Shown in pieces: positions 7,818-18,370 of a stretch of DNA of 64,000 nucleotides (the first letter of the stretch is position 1; every line of letters starts with the position of its first letter). The translations under genes and the position numbers were made by a program. Source of the stretch: Agrobacterium vitis (GTDB lineage Bacteria; Pseudomonadota; Alphaproteobacteria; Rhizobiales; Rhizobiaceae); the NCBI RefSeq assembly GCF_037039395.1, contig NZ_CP146242.1, positions 1,550,001-1,614,000 on the forward strand, written 5' to 3'. Below the pieces are notes generated by a model, which saw nothing but the letters and a program-made list of their open reading frames with translations, had not been told where the DNA came from and made no database searches.

Positions 7818-9122
7818 TTATACCTTTACAGCATGCTCCACACGGTCCTCGGACCCGAAGAATTTCAGGTAGCGTTCGACTTCGGCGGGTTCTCCAGTTG
7901 CCTTCAAGGGATTGTCGGAGAGTTTGACGGCGGGCCGGCCATTGGCTTCGGTGATCTTGCAGACGATGGAAATCGGCTTTAACCCGGCAATATCATGGGG
8001 TGCGCAGCCGATGAAATCATTGGTGAGGTTGGTGCCCCAGCCAAAGCTCATTCGCACCCGGCCTTCGAAATGACGGTAAGTGTCGATGATGGCATCCACA
8101 TCCAGACCGTCGGAAAAAATCAATAGTTTCTGGCGCGGATCGCGGCCCATTTTCTCCCACCAGGCAATGATCCTCTCGCCGCCTTCGATCGGTGGGGCGC
8201 TGTCAGGTCGAAAACCGGTCCAATCCGCCACCCAGGGCGGCGCATCGCGCAGGAAAGCCGATGTGCCGAAGGCATCGGGCAAAACAATCAGCAGATTGCC
8301 GTTATAGAGCGTGTTCCAGTCCTGAAGCACTTTATAGGGCGCATTGGCCAGTTCAGCATCGGTCTTTGCCAAGGCCGCCGCCACCATCGGCAATTCATGG
8401 GCATTGGTGCCGACCGCTTCCAGATCCGAATCCATAGCCAGCAATACATTGCTGGTGCCGGTAAAAGCTTCGCCAATACCTTCCTTTAGGGCTTCCACAC
8501 ACCACCTTTGCCACAGGAAGCTGTGGCGACGGCGGGTGCCGAAATCGGAAATCCGCAGGCCCGGCAATTGCTTCAGCCGCTCGACCTTTTCCCACATCTT
8601 CGCCTTGGCACGGGCGTAGATAACATCCAGCGTAAAATAGCCGAGTGATTTCAGCGCAGCCCGCGAACGCAGTTCGTTGATAATCGCCAGGGCCGGGATT
8701 TCCCACAGCGTGGTTTCCATCCATCGCCCGCGGAAGGTCAGCTCATATTGGCCATCGCGCTTGGAAAGCTCGTAGGGCGGCAGGCGAATTGTCGACAACC
8801 AGGACAGAAATTCCGGCTCGAAAATCTGGGTACGGCCATAAAAACTATTGCCCGCCAGCCAAATCAATTCTTTTTTGCTGATACCAAGCGTGCGGACATG
8901 GTCGAGTTGGGCGCGCAGTTCCGCCTCGTCAATCTCGTCGGCGATTCGCACCGTAGTCGTACGGTTGATCAGCGTGAACGTCACATCGACATCTGGATAA
9001 AGCTTCCAGATCATCTGTAACATCAACAGCTTATAGAAATCGGTATCGAGCAGGCTGCGCACGATAGGGTCAAGCTTCCAGGCATGGTTATAGACCCGCC
9101 TTGCAATATCCGCCTTTGCCAT
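7818..9122 (-). CDS. pncB: Nicotinate phosphoribosyltransferase
   Basis: This enzyme converts nicotinate and PRPP to nicotinate mononucleotide in the NAD salvage (Preiss-Handler) pathway. It is 434 residues, the normal length for the proteobacterial form. Conserved blocks are [12 protein letters not shown] (about 25-36), [24 protein letters not shown] (about 122-145), DFGTRRRHS (193-201) and the C-terminal phosphate-binding SDGLDVDAI and [10 protein letters not shown]. It appears monocistronic, with a 160-bp gap before the next minus-strand gene upstream. Confidence 0.96.
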   Translation of the reverse strand: MAKADIARRVYNHAWKLDPIVRSLLDTDFYKLLMLQMIWKLYPDVDVTFTLINRTTTVRIADEIDEAELRAQLDHVRTLGISKKELIWLAGNSFYGRTQIFEPEFLSWLSTIRLPPYELSKRDGQYELTFRGRWMETTLWEIPALAIINELRSRAALKSLGYFTLDVIYARAKAKMWEKVERLKQLPGLRISDFGTRRRHSFLWQRWCVEALKEGIGEAFTGTSNVLLAMDSDLEAVGTNAHELPMVAAALAKTDAELANAPYKVLQDWNTLYNGNLLIVLPDAFGTSAFLRDAPPWVADWTGFRPDSAPPIEGGERIIAWWEKMGRDPRQKLLIFSDGLDVDAIIDTYRHFEGRVRMSFGWGTNLTNDFIGCAPHDIAGLKPISIVCKITEANGRPAVKLSDNPLKATGEPAEVERYLKFFGSEDRVEHAVKV

Positions 9123-9282
9123 TTGTCCTCGCCGCCTGCCGCCGGCCTGGTTTTGGCCGCACCATTATAGCCACCGCCGCATGGCGTTGGCCTTCAGGAT
9201 CAACCTTATCGAAAAAACTGTGACCAAAGTCCAGTGGCGGGGAAATCCTATCTTGGCCGAATGCGCCGCCCGCCTGTCGCAA

Positions 9283-9564
9283 TCACGGCGTGGTGCTTGG
9301 TTGGCTCGGCTGCTGCGGCGCAGTCGTTGGGCGTGTCGTTTCGGTGGCCGGGTCCGTTGAGGGTGCAATTTTCTGCCCCCACCATTCCGCCGGTATCCAC
9401 GCAACCAGCGCCAGAACCAGTCCTGCCAACAGAACGATCAGCACAGGCTTCCCGCGAAAGCCCTGCCGCGCCTCGGTCGGCTCCAGCGGGCGCTCTGCTC
9501 CCGGCGTTTCGGGCGTCGTATTCAGGTTTCTATCAGCGGGGTCGAAATTGCCTGGTCCTGCCAT
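9283..9564 (-). CDS. Small single-span membrane protein of unknown function
   Basis: This protein has 93 residues from the ATG at 9564, which has GGAGG 8 bases upstream. In-frame ATGs at 9579-9594 lack this. It has a polar N-terminus rich in Pro/Glu/Thr (about 1-37), one transmembrane helix (VLIVLLAGLVLALVAWIP, about 42-59), and a Pro/Thr/Gln/Ser-rich tail that is probably periplasmic and disordered. I recognise no domain. It lies between pncB and a 2-hydroxyacid dehydrogenase gene, all on the minus strand. Confidence 0.7.
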   Translation of the reverse strand: MAGPGNFDPADRNLNTTPETPGAERPLEPTEARQGFRGKPVLIVLLAGLVLALVAWIPAEWWGQKIAPSTDPATETTRPTTAPQQPSQPSTTP

Positions 9565-9648
9565 GCGAAGAGCCTCCATCTGTTTCATACGCAATCATAC
9601 GTAAACACTCATGAAGGCCAACGTACCGACAAGGCAAAGGTTCCGGGA

Positions 9649-10611
9649 TCAATACCCCGCAGAACGGTCCACGACATGATCCAGCGCCTCACCCGCCTCA
9701 AACCGCGTGATCTGCGTCTCCACATGGGCAAACAGCGCCCGTACATCCGAGGCCGCAGCCGCATGAGGGGTCAGGACGACATTCTCCATGGCCCATAGCG
9801 GGCTATCCATCGCCAGCGGTTCTTTTTCAAACACATCAAGCGATGCGCCACCCAGCACGCCTTTCTGCAAGGCGGTGATGACATCCGCTTCCACCTGGCT
9901 CCCCCCACGACCAGCATTGAGAAACACCGGCTTGTCCAGCGCTCCGCCCTGCCGCAGGCGTGAAAACAGGCTGCTATCATAGAGGCCCCGGGTTTCCGGG
10001 GTCAGCGGCAGGAGGCCGACAAGGATATCGGTACGGGCCAGGAATTCATCGATCCGCGCCTCGTCATAGGTGTCGATCCCGTCAATCTCGCGTTTGCGCC
10101 GCGACCAGCCGATCACGTCAAATCCCATCACCTTCAGTTTGCGCGCCGCATCCTGGCCCAGAACCCCCAGCCCCATGACACCGACGGTAACATCGCGGGC
10201 TTCCGGCTGGAGATCCTTCTCATTCCAGACCGTATCGCGCTGCTGCCTGAGATATTGGCCCATATGGCGCAGGTGATAGAGACAGTTCACCACCACCCAT
10301 TCGCTCATCCTGTCCGTCAGGCTGCGGTCAACGAAGCGCACGATCGGCAAGTCGGGCAGACCCGGCAGTGTCAGGACGTGATCGACACCGGCGCCACCGG
10401 AAAACAGCACTTTGAGACCCGAAGCGCGGGTAAACAGCGATGGCTCCGGCTTCCACAACACCGCATAGGCTGCGGCCGACAGGTCCCTGCCAGCGTTCTC
10501 GGGATCACCGAGATCGATCACCTCACGGTCCGCAAAGGCCCCGGCCAGCGCTGCCTGCATGGCGGCGCGTGAAAACTTGAGGTCGATCACCACGGGAGGC
10601 TTGGCGGACAT
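9649..10611 (-). CDS. ghrA: 2-hydroxyacid dehydrogenase, glyoxylate/hydroxypyruvate reductase A type
   Basis: This NAD(P)H-dependent cytoplasmic reductase has 320 residues, close to the GhrA length. The nucleotide-binding GLGVLG is at 147-152 within GVMGLGVLGQDAARKL, followed by WSRRKR, which suggests NADPH preference. The substrate and catalytic blocks LLPLTPETRGL, NAGRGGSQVEADV, FEKEPL and TPHAAAAS are visible and place it in the D-2-hydroxyacid dehydrogenase family. Glyoxylate or hydroxypyruvate as substrate is inferred from overall similarity; other 2-oxoacids are possible. It starts 28 bp after the stop of yejF, so it may share the yej transcript. Confidence 0.85.
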   Translation of the reverse strand: MSAKPPVVIDLKFSRAAMQAALAGAFADREVIDLGDPENAGRDLSAAAYAVLWKPEPSLFTRASGLKVLFSGGAGVDHVLTLPGLPDLPIVRFVDRSLTDRMSEWVVVNCLYHLRHMGQYLRQQRDTVWNEKDLQPEARDVTVGVMGLGVLGQDAARKLKVMGFDVIGWSRRKREIDGIDTYDEARIDEFLARTDILVGLLPLTPETRGLYDSSLFSRLRQGGALDKPVFLNAGRGGSQVEADVITALQKGVLGGASLDVFEKEPLAMDSPLWAMENVVLTPHAAAASDVRALFAHVETQITRFEAGEALDHVVDRSAGY

Positions 10612-10638
10612 GTGGGGGCATCCTTGCAGAGACTGGTA

Positions 10639-12267
10639 TTATTGGCTGACGCCACCGATATTCATGGCCTTGAGGTCGAATGCGGCAGCCAGAAGAGCCT
10701 TGGTATAATCCTGTTTCGGGGCGCCGAAAACCTCCTGCGCCGGTCCCTGCTCGACAACTTTTCCTGAACGCATGACGATGATGTCATTGGCCAGCGCCTT
10801 CACCACTTTCAGGTCGTGGCTGATGAACAGATAGGCGAGGTCATGGCGGCTCTGCAAGTCGCGCAACAGATCCACCACCTGCGCCTGCACGGTCATATCC
10901 AGCGCCGAGGTCGGCTCATCCAGCATCACGAAGCGCGGTTTCAGCACCATGGCACGGGCAATGGCGATACGCTGCCGTTGGCCACCGGAAAACTCATGCG
11001 GATAACGCCAGCGGGTGGCGATATCCAGACCTACTTCCTCCAGCGCCCAGCAGACCCGCCTGTCACGCTCTGCTGCCGACAGGCTCCGCTCATGCACTCG
11101 CAATCCCTCGGCAATGATATCCCCCACCGACATGCGCGGGCTCAGCGCCCCGAACGGGTCCTGGAACACTACTTGCAAACGGTCACGCAGCGGTCGCATC
11201 TGCTTAAATGAATAGCCGTCGATATTCTTGCCGAGAAAGCCGATCCGGCCCTCGGACGAGATCAGCCGGGCCAGCGCCAGCCCCAGCGTGGTCTTGCCGG
11301 AGCCGGATTCACCGACCACGCCAAGCGTCTGTCCGGCGCGCAGCGTCAGATCGACACCGTCCACGGCCTTCACATTGTCCACTACCCGGCGCAGAAACCC
11401 GGCCTTGATCGGGAACCAGACACGGATCTCCTGCCCTTCCATTACGACAGGCTTTGCCAGATCGGTTTCCGGCGGCACACCGCGCGGCTCGGATGCCAGC
11501 AATTTCCTGGTATAGGCATGTTGCGGATTGGCGAAGATCGACTCGACCGGGCCGCTTTCAACGATTTTACCGCCGGTCATCACACAGACGCGGTCGGCGA
11601 ATTTACGGACGATGCCGAGATCATGGGTGATGAACAGCATGGACATGCCATGCTCATGCTTCAGCCCGGCCAGAAGCTCCAGAATCTGGGCCTGCACCGT
11701 CACATCCAGCGCCGTGGTCGGCTCATCGGCCACCAGCAGCTTTGGCCGGTTGGCAAGCGCCATGGCAATCATCACCCGCTGACGCTGGCCGCCGGACAAT
11801 TCATGCGGAAAGGCCGAGAGCCGCTTTTCCGGCTCGCGAATGCCGACCTGAAGCAGCAGTTCCAGCGTCCGCTTGCGGGCGGCCTCTCCGGTCAGCGACT
11901 GATGGAGTTCCAGGATCTCGCCAATCTGCTGCTCGATGCTGTGCAGCGGGTTGAGCGAGGTCATCGGCTCCTGGAAGATCATAGTGATGTCATTGCCGCG
12001 CACCGCACGCAACGCCGGCTCGGACAGGGTCATCAGATCCCGCCCGTCAAACAGGATCTGGCCGGAGGGATGGCTGGCAGCGGGATAGGGCAGGAGTTTG
12101 AGGATCGAGGCAGCCGAGACCGATTTGCCGGAGCCGGATTCGCCCACCAGCGCCAGGATTTCCCCCGGTGCTATATCGAAGCTGACGTGATCCACGGCAA
12201 GGCTCTGGCTTTCGCCCTGATGAAAGGCGACCGATAGATCGCGAACGGACAGAAGAGGCGCGCTCAT
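10639..12267 (-). CDS. yejF: Peptide ABC transporter ATPase with two nucleotide-binding domains (YejF)
   Basis: This 542-residue cytoplasmic ATPase drives the Yej oligopeptide importer. It is a fusion of two full Opp/Dpp-type domains. The first has Walker A GESGSGKS (42-49), LSGGQRQR and [12 protein letters not shown]. The second has Walker A GESGSGKT (about 320-327), FSGGQRQR and [12 protein letters not shown]. Each domain has the C-terminal extension typical of peptide ATPases ([18 protein letters not shown] and [17 protein letters not shown]). It overlaps yejE by 4 bp (ATGA). In other bacteria this transporter takes up peptides, including microcin C; the substrate here is inferred. Confidence 0.95.
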   Translation of the reverse strand: MSAPLLSVRDLSVAFHQGESQSLAVDHVSFDIAPGEILALVGESGSGKSVSAASILKLLPYPAASHPSGQILFDGRDLMTLSEPALRAVRGNDITMIFQEPMTSLNPLHSIEQQIGEILELHQSLTGEAARKRTLELLLQVGIREPEKRLSAFPHELSGGQRQRVMIAMALANRPKLLVADEPTTALDVTVQAQILELLAGLKHEHGMSMLFITHDLGIVRKFADRVCVMTGGKIVESGPVESIFANPQHAYTRKLLASEPRGVPPETDLAKPVVMEGQEIRVWFPIKAGFLRRVVDNVKAVDGVDLTLRAGQTLGVVGESGSGKTTLGLALARLISSEGRIGFLGKNIDGYSFKQMRPLRDRLQVVFQDPFGALSPRMSVGDIIAEGLRVHERSLSAAERDRRVCWALEEVGLDIATRWRYPHEFSGGQRQRIAIARAMVLKPRFVMLDEPTSALDMTVQAQVVDLLRDLQSRHDLAYLFISHDLKVVKALANDIIVMRSGKVVEQGPAQEVFGAPKQDYTKALLAAAFDLKAMNIGGVSQ

Positions 12268-13400
12268 TTGAAGGTCTTCCTCGGATCGAAGGCATCGCGC
12301 ACCGCCTCGCCGACGAAAATCAGCAGGGACAGCATGATCGCCATGGTGAAGAAGGCCGTCAGCCCCAGCCAGGGCGCTTGCAGATTGCGCTTGCCCTGGG
12401 CGATCAACTCACCCAGCGAAGGCGAACCGGGCGGCATGCCGAGGCCAAGGAAATCCAGCGAGGTCAGGGTGGTGATCGATCCCGACAGGATGAAGGGCAG
12501 GAAGGTCAACGTTGCCACCATGGCATTAGGCAGCAGATGGCGGCGCATGATGGTCCAGTTACCGACACCAAGCGCTCGGGCAGCATTGACATATTCGAAG
12601 TTTCTGGCCCGCAGAAACTCCGCCCGCACGATGCCGACGAAATGCACCCAGGTGAACAGCAGCATGATGCCCAGCAGAATGAAGAAGCCCGGCGGCAGCA
12701 GCGAGGCGATGATCAGCAGAATGTAAAGCAGCGGGATCGATGACCAGATCTCAATGAACCGCTGCATCAACAGATCGGTCTTGCCACCGAAATAGCCTTG
12801 CACGGCACCCGCGGACACGCCGATCACCGCAGAAATCATCGTCAGCGCCAGGCCGAACAGTACGGAAATGCGGAAGCCGTAAATCATCCGCGCCATGACA
12901 TCGCGAGCCTGATCGTCGGTGCCAAGCCAGTTCATGTTACCGAGAATGCAATTCGGGTCATCCGCACCTTTCGGATAGGCCGAGCAGCGTTGCTTGGCGT
13001 CCATCAGCCAGAAGGGCGGCGTCGGGGCCGATTGCGGGATTTCCGAATTCACCGTGCGATAGGAATAGCGGATCGGCGGCCAGATCATCCAGCCATGGGC
13101 GTTGATTTCGTCCGAGACAAAGCTGGAGCGATAATCGGTGACAGCCAGAAAGCCGCCGAATTTTTCCTCCGGATAATTGATGGCGACAGGAAACAGGATC
13201 TCGCCCTTGTAGGAGGCGATGATTGGCCGGTCATTGGCGATCAGCTCGGCACAGAGGCTAAGCCCGAACAGAACCATGAAGATCCAGAAGGACCAGGAGC
13301 CGCGCCGGTTGGCCTTGAAATTCTCCAGGCGCCGCCGGTTGATCGGGGTCAGGAACGGCTTTTTTGGCGGCTTGGCCAGGTGTTCGGGAACGGCTGCCAT
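12264..13400 (-). CDS. yejE: Peptide ABC transporter permease YejE
   Basis: This 378-residue inner-membrane permease has a long periplasmic loop after the first transmembrane helix (about residues 60-160), a hallmark of YejE. It contains the motif LNMNWLGTDDQARDVMAR typical of DppC/OppC/YejE proteins, then five helices with the EAA-type loop (RARNFEYVNAARALGVGN). The start overlaps the yejB stop by 1 bp and the end overlaps yejF by 4 bp, so the subunits are translationally coupled. Confidence 0.95.
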   Translation of the reverse strand: MAAVPEHLAKPPKKPFLTPINRRRLENFKANRRGSWSFWIFMVLFGLSLCAELIANDRPIIASYKGEILFPVAINYPEEKFGGFLAVTDYRSSFVSDEINAHGWMIWPPIRYSYRTVNSEIPQSAPTPPFWLMDAKQRCSAYPKGADDPNCILGNMNWLGTDDQARDVMARMIYGFRISVLFGLALTMISAVIGVSAGAVQGYFGGKTDLLMQRFIEIWSSIPLLYILLIIASLLPPGFFILLGIMLLFTWVHFVGIVRAEFLRARNFEYVNAARALGVGNWTIMRRHLLPNAMVATLTFLPFILSGSITTLTSLDFLGLGMPPGSPSLGELIAQGKRNLQAPWLGLTAFFTMAIMLSLLIFVGEAVRDAFDPRKTFK

Positions 13401-14491
13401 CAGACATCCCTCCGGTCAAAATCGATGCGGGGATCAATCCAGGTATAGATCAAATCCGAGACAAGGCTGACCACCAGCCCCAGCAGCGAGAAGATATAAA
13501 GCGTGGCAAACACGATCGGATAATCGCGGTTGATGATCGACAGATAGCCGAGACGCCCCAGGCCATCCAGTGAGAAGATATTCTCGATCAGCAGCGAACC
13601 GGTGAAGAAGGCCGAAACGAAAGCGCCGGGAATACCAGCAATGACGATCAGCATGGCATTGCGAAACACATGGCCATAGAGCACCCGATGCTCGCTGAGG
13701 CCCTTGGCGCGGGCCGTCACCACATATTGTTTCTTGATCTCGTCAATGAAGGAATTCTTGGTGAGCAGCGTCGTGGTGGCAAAGGCCGAAAGCAGCAATG
13801 CGGTCAGCGGCAGGGTCAGATGCCAGAAATAATCGAGGATCTTCTGCCACCAGCTGAGATCGGCGAAATTATCGGAGGTCAGGCCACGCAGCGGAAACCA
13901 ATTGTAGAAGGAGCCACCGGCAAACAGCACGATCAGCAGAATGCCGAACAGGAAGCCCGGCACGGCATAGCCGACCACGACGATGCCGGAGGTCCAGACA
14001 TCGAAGGTCGAGCCGTCCTTGACCGCCTTGCGGATACCGAGCGGAATGGAAATCGCATAGGACAGCAACAGAACCCAGACGCCGAGCGAGATCGAGACCG
14101 GCATTTTCTCGACAATCAGGTCGATCACCGAGGTGTTTCGGAAGAAGCTCTCGCCGAAATCGAAGCGGATATAGTTCCACATCATGTCGAGAAACCGGGT
14201 GAGCGGCGGCTTGTCGAAGCCGAACTGCTTTTCCAGTTTCTTGATCAGATCCGGGTCCAGCCCCTGGGCGCCGCGATAGTTCGATCCGCCATCGCCCATG
14301 CCGCCCTGGCTGACGATATCGCCACCGCCGGAAAGCCGCTGGTCGGCGCTGTCGCCCTGGCCGCTTAACTGCGCCACCACTTGTTCCACCGGACCGCCGG
14401 GGGCAAACTGGATGACCAGGAAGGAAATGCCCATGATGCCGACCATGGTCGGGATCATCAACAGCAGGCGGCGCAGGATATAGGCGCCCAT
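13400..14491 (-). CDS. yejB: Peptide ABC transporter permease YejB
   Basis: This 363-residue inner-membrane permease is the OppB/DppB-type partner of YejE. It begins MGAYILRRLLLMIPTMVGI, the typical DppB-like first helix with FAPGGPVEQ after it. A Gly/Ser/Asp/Gln-rich insert follows at about residues 42-75 (QLSGQGDSADQRLSGGGDIV), longer than in ordinary DppB and a known feature of YejB-type permeases. The EAA loop is VVTARAKGLSEHRVLYGH. It lies 173 bp downstream of yejA. Confidence 0.95.
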   Translation of the reverse strand: MGAYILRRLLLMIPTMVGIMGISFLVIQFAPGGPVEQVVAQLSGQGDSADQRLSGGGDIVSQGGMGDGGSNYRGAQGLDPDLIKKLEKQFGFDKPPLTRFLDMMWNYIRFDFGESFFRNTSVIDLIVEKMPVSISLGVWVLLLSYAISIPLGIRKAVKDGSTFDVWTSGIVVVGYAVPGFLFGILLIVLFAGGSFYNWFPLRGLTSDNFADLSWWQKILDYFWHLTLPLTALLLSAFATTTLLTKNSFIDEIKKQYVVTARAKGLSEHRVLYGHVFRNAMLIVIAGIPGAFVSAFFTGSLLIENIFSLDGLGRLGYLSIINRDYPIVFATLYIFSLLGLVVSLVSDLIYTWIDPRIDFDRRDV

Positions 14492-14664
14492 CAGCGGAAC
14501 GCTCCCGTGTTCACCATGCCATCATGTTTTGCCAATCCATCCGTCCTTTATTGCTCTTGTCGTATGTTCGGGGCGCTGATTCGCCCCGCCTATTGGTAGC
14601 GGCTGAAATGCGGCCTGCAAAGCAGGCTGTCACTGCCTATGCCGCCGTATGGTCATGCATAGGG

Positions 14665-16560
14665 TTAATTCGAGGCTTGCTTTGACCACCAGATATCGGG
14701 GAAACCACTGGCAAATTCCGGCAGGTCCTGGGGATGGGCAAACTTGTCCCAATAGGCAAACCACATCTCGCCGCGGGTGTAGGACGGCACGACATAAGCG
14801 CCCGCCAGCAGCAGCCTGTCGAGGGCGTGGGCGGTTGCGATCAAAGTGTCGCGGTCTTTCGCAAAGATAATCTGGTCGATCAAGGCATCGATGCCCGGAT
14901 TCTTTATACCGGCATAATTGCGCGAAGCCGTGGTGTCGGCACTGGCCGACCCCCAGTAATCGCGCTGCTCATTGCCGGGATTGGTGGATTGCTCCGCAAC
15001 ATAATAGACGGCGTCATAATCGAAGCTACGCAACCGGCTGGTGAATTGGGAGGAATCGACGCTTCGGACATTGACCTCGATGCCGATTTTTCGCAGATTA
15101 TTGGCATAGGGCAATGCCACCCGCTCGATGAGCGGACCATCCAGCAAAATTTCGAACGTGAACGGTTTGCCGGTCGCCTTGGACACCATCCGGTTGCCGC
15201 GCAATTCGTAGCCTGCCTTGGCGAAAAGCGAAATAGCCATGCGCAGATTGTCACGCTGCTTTGCGGGGTCTCCATTGACCGGATTTTTATAGACCGTGGA
15301 GAACACCTCCGGCGGCACATATTGCTTGATCCCGTTCAGGATCTCCAACTCCTTGCCCTCAGGCAAGCCGCTGGAGGCCAGGTCATTTCCATAGAAATAG
15401 CTGTCGATCCGCTTGTAGAGCCCGAAAAACACCGTTCGGTTCAGTTCCTCGAAATCGAAAGCATAATTCAACGCCTTGCGGACATTCACATCCTTGAACT
15501 GCTCCCGCCGCGTATTGAGGAAGAAGCCCATCATCAAGCCGGCTTTGCGGTAATCGTTCGGGATCTGCTCGCGCTTGATTCTGCCTTGGACGGCAGCCGG
15601 AAAATCGTAGGACTTGGTCCAGCGCATGGCGGAATTTTCAAGCCACAGATCGGTCGCGCCAGAACGGAAACCTTCGAATGCGACATTGATATCGGCATAA
15701 TAGGTGTAGGATATACTGCGGAAATTATTGTAGCCGATATTGACGTTGATATCCTTGCCCCAATAGTCATCCCGCAATTCGTAGCGCACCGATCCACCCG
15801 GCGAAAATCCGGCGATGCGATAGGGACCAGATCCCATGATCGGCTCAAGCGTCGTCTTGGAGATGTCACGCGGCTTGCCATCGGGTCCCTGGGCTTGCCA
15901 CCAATGCTTTGGAACGACGTCGAGTTGCCCGACAATCGAAGGCAGTTCCTTGTTGCCTTTCTGATCGAACGTGAACGTGACTTCCTGGTCGCCAGTCTTT
16001 TCGGCCTTCACAACATGACTATAATAAATCGCAGCCGCCGGGTTGAGCTGCTTGACGGCATCGAAACTGAAAACAACATCATCCGGGGTGACTGGCTGGC
16101 CATCCGCCCATTTGGCCTCGCGCCGCAGCCGAAATTTCACATAGGAAACGTCGTCGGGATAGGCGAGCGCCTCCGCCAGCAGACCGTAGCTGACGCCATC
16201 CTCATCGAGCGAGGATTTGAGCAGGGTTTCGGTCACAAGCGATGCGCCAGGGGGCGACGATAGCAGCACCTGGACACCATCTGCCAACTGCCCCTTACCC
16301 GCGATCGGATTGAAGGTATCGAAGGTGCTGCCGAGCGACGAAAGTTTCAATTCCCACGCCTTCGGCGCATCGGGATTGACATAGTTGAAGCGTTGAAAAC
16401 CCTCGGGATATTTGGGTGCATCGATCACGCCGATGGCGTAGCGCCATTGCGGCTCCTCTGCGAAAGCCTGAGTGGCCAAGCTCTGTGCGGCACAGAGACC
16501 CAAGAACAATGGGCCCAAAAACAATGCGCGTATTTTTGCCCCGGCGCGGATGACAGCCAT
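14665..16560 (-). CDS. yejA: Peptide ABC transporter substrate-binding protein YejA
   Basis: This is a 631-residue periplasmic solute-binding protein of family 5 (SBP_bac_5). It has an N-terminal hydrophobic signal sequence (about residues 10-35, ending near SLATQAFAEE). The mature part shows KAWELKLSSLGSTFDTFNPI, the ADGQPVTPDDVVFSFD block diagnostic of family 5, and NTRREQFKDVNVRKALNYAFD. The length and the linked yejBEF order fit YejA. It is the promoter-proximal gene of the operon and is transcribed divergently from mepA across a 258-bp spacer. Confidence 0.94.
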   Translation of the reverse strand: MAVIRAGAKIRALFLGPLFLGLCAAQSLATQAFAEEPQWRYAIGVIDAPKYPEGFQRFNYVNPDAPKAWELKLSSLGSTFDTFNPIAGKGQLADGVQVLLSSPPGASLVTETLLKSSLDEDGVSYGLLAEALAYPDDVSYVKFRLRREAKWADGQPVTPDDVVFSFDAVKQLNPAAAIYYSHVVKAEKTGDQEVTFTFDQKGNKELPSIVGQLDVVPKHWWQAQGPDGKPRDISKTTLEPIMGSGPYRIAGFSPGGSVRYELRDDYWGKDINVNIGYNNFRSISYTYYADINVAFEGFRSGATDLWLENSAMRWTKSYDFPAAVQGRIKREQIPNDYRKAGLMMGFFLNTRREQFKDVNVRKALNYAFDFEELNRTVFFGLYKRIDSYFYGNDLASSGLPEGKELEILNGIKQYVPPEVFSTVYKNPVNGDPAKQRDNLRMAISLFAKAGYELRGNRMVSKATGKPFTFEILLDGPLIERVALPYANNLRKIGIEVNVRSVDSSQFTSRLRSFDYDAVYYVAEQSTNPGNEQRDYWGSASADTTASRNYAGIKNPGIDALIDQIIFAKDRDTLIATAHALDRLLLAGAYVVPSYTRGEMWFAYWDKFAHPQDLPEFASGFPDIWWSKQASN

Positions 16561-16738
16561 AAATTACCCTCGAACTTCAACAGAAAGGCCGACAATGCCT
16601 TTCCACCTGCGTGATGCCCCACATTTCTGTCGGAGAAAGAGACCCTTGCAGTGGTGATTTGGCTGACAAGATAAGACAAAACCGGGCGAAAGACAGGCTT
16701 TGGCACGCAAACCCACACAAACTCTCCGGTTTTGCGGA

Positions 16739-16772
16739 AAGCCGGGTTCCACTTTCGTCTGGCAAACCCTAG
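16739..16772. repeat. Dispersed palindromic repeat with a CCGGnTTCCACTTT core, copy 1
   Basis: The core AAGCCGGGTTCCACTTTCG is flanked by arms GGTTTTGC (about 16727) and GGCAAACC (about 16763), which pair. The core recurs at 38757, 47006 and 63270 with different arms. This copy lies in the divergent yejA-mepA spacer. Confidence 0.5.
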
Positions 16773-16818
16773 TTTCATCGAGGTGCAGACGGATGATTCC
16801 GCAAGGACGAGGTGAAAT

Positions 16819-17859
16819 TTGACGAGACGATCAACAGTGCTACGGGCGATGACAGCCGGGCTGGCGGTTCTTTCACTCGGGATCGACATGGCCATGGCAG
16901 GGCCGGATCAACCCGCAAAACTCGCCTTCCCCCAGGAAACCCTTCCCAATGCAGGGCCGGTCATGCCCTATGGTTCCTATGCGCGCGGCTGCATGAGCGG
17001 GGCGGTCGCCCTGCCGACGGATGGACCCAATTGGCAGGCGATGCGGCTATCGCGCAATCGCCGCTGGGGCAATCCGGCGATGATCCAGACCATTGAGCAA
17101 CTGTCGCGCGATGCGCAGAAGATCGGTTGGCCGGGGCTGCTGGTCGGCGATATCGCCCAGCCGCGCGGCGGGCCGATGGCCAATGGCCATGCCTCCCACC
17201 AGATCGGGTTGGACGCCGATATCTGGCTGACCCCGATGCCTGCAAAACGCCTGACCGTGCAGCAACGCGAGGATCTGCCCTTTACCTCGATGATCCTGAA
17301 GGACAAGTTCCTGACGATCAATCCGCAGACCTGGACACCGACCCATGCCCGGCTGCTGATGCTGGCGGCAAGCTATCCGCAGGTCGAGCGGCTTTTCGTC
17401 AATCCAACCATTAAGAAGAAACTCTGCGAAAGCTGGACGGGCGACCGGACCAATATGGGCAAGATCCGTCCGATCTATGGCCATGACGCCCATTTCCATA
17501 TCCGGCTTTCCTGCCCGCCCGGTGCCGCCGGTTGCAAGCCGCAAGCGCCTGTTGCTCCCGGCGACGGCTGCGACAAATCGCTGGCCTGGTGGTTTACCAA
17601 GGAACCGTGGGAACAGAAGAAACGCGACCCGAATGCCAAGCCCCCGCCGCCGCCACGCCCCGTGATGGTTTCGGACCTGCCCAAGGCCTGTGCCGCGGTG
17701 CTGGATGCTCCGGCTGTCGCCAGCGAGAAACAGGCGACTTTTGGCGGCGCCAAGGCCTATGTCAGTCCGGGGTCTGCCTCGGTAAAAGCCTCCTCAGCCG
17801 CCCCTGATGATGCCAACCTGCCGAGCGAGGACGTTCCATCGCCGTCGCCGCGCCCCTAA
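16819..17859 (+). CDS. mepA: Penicillin-insensitive murein endopeptidase
   Basis: This periplasmic zinc (LAS-family, M74) peptidase cleaves D-Ala-meso-DAP cross-links in peptidoglycan. It has 346 residues from a TTG start with AAGGACGAGG about 7-12 bases upstream. The signal peptide ends about residue 27 (MAMA|GPDQ). The metal site is H127-x6-D134 in HASHQIGLDADIWL, plus HFH in GHDAHFHIRLSCP. The core ends near residue 270. The C-terminal 75 residues are Pro/Ala/Ser-rich with PPPPPRP and lack a recognised fold, longer than in E. coli MepA. Confidence 0.93.
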   Translation: MTRRSTVLRAMTAGLAVLSLGIDMAMAGPDQPAKLAFPQETLPNAGPVMPYGSYARGCMSGAVALPTDGPNWQAMRLSRNRRWGNPAMIQTIEQLSRDAQKIGWPGLLVGDIAQPRGGPMANGHASHQIGLDADIWLTPMPAKRLTVQQREDLPFTSMILKDKFLTINPQTWTPTHARLLMLAASYPQVERLFVNPTIKKKLCESWTGDRTNMGKIRPIYGHDAHFHIRLSCPPGAAGCKPQAPVAPGDGCDKSLAWWFTKEPWEQKKRDPNAKPPPPPRPVMVSDLPKACAAVLDAPAVASEKQATFGGAKAYVSPGSASVKASSAAPDDANLPSEDVPSPSPRP

Positions 17860-17942
17860 GATCAGGCGGGGGCGGCTTTTCAATTCCCTGCCCCTTGGTA
17901 TAAGAGATCCGCAAATCGATTTAAACGCTCAGGGGAGAACCA

Positions 17943-18323
17943 ATGGCTGAGCGCCAGAAGATTGCGCTGATCGCGCATGACAAGATGAAGGACCAGATGG
18001 CGGCGTTTGCCCGCCATCATCAGAGTTTTCTTGAGCAATGGCAGATTGTCGCCACCGGCACCACGGGCGCACGGGTGCAGGACGCCTGTCCGAAACTGGA
18101 CGTTCTCAGGATGAAAAGCGGCCCTCTGGGCGGCGACCAGCAGATCGGTGCGATGATCGCCCAGGAAGAAGTCGCCATGCTGATCTTCTTCGTCGATCCC
18201 CTCACCCCCATGCCCCATGACGTCGATGTCAAGGCGCTGATGCGACTGGCTATTCTTTACGACACACCGATGGCGCTCAACCGGGCGACAGCCGACCGTC
18301 TGTTGCCCGTGATCACGGAATAA
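17943..18323 (+). CDS. mgsA: Methylglyoxal synthase
   Basis: This cytoplasmic lyase turns dihydroxyacetone phosphate into methylglyoxal and phosphate, a bypass that relieves sugar-phosphate stress. It has 126 residues, the short form. Compared with E. coli MgsA the key residues are present: H12 in AHDKMK, D65 in [12 protein letters not shown]85 in FFVDPLTP, H92 and D95 in [16 protein letters not shown] lies just before the ATG. glk follows 47 bp later, so upper-glycolysis input and its overflow outlet may be co-transcribed. Confidence 0.95.
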   Translation: MAERQKIALIAHDKMKDQMAAFARHHQSFLEQWQIVATGTTGARVQDACPKLDVLRMKSGPLGGDQQIGAMIAQEEVAMLIFFVDPLTPMPHDVDVKALMRLAILYDTPMALNRATADRLLPVITE

Positions 18324-18370
18324 TATCAAACCGCAAGGCCGAAGCCGCGTGACCAGAAATGGATTTTTCA

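Noticed and set aside
14734..16263. 509-codon plus-strand frame antisense to yejA
   Set aside because: Shadow of a gene with clear SBP_bac_5 motifs; no start signal.
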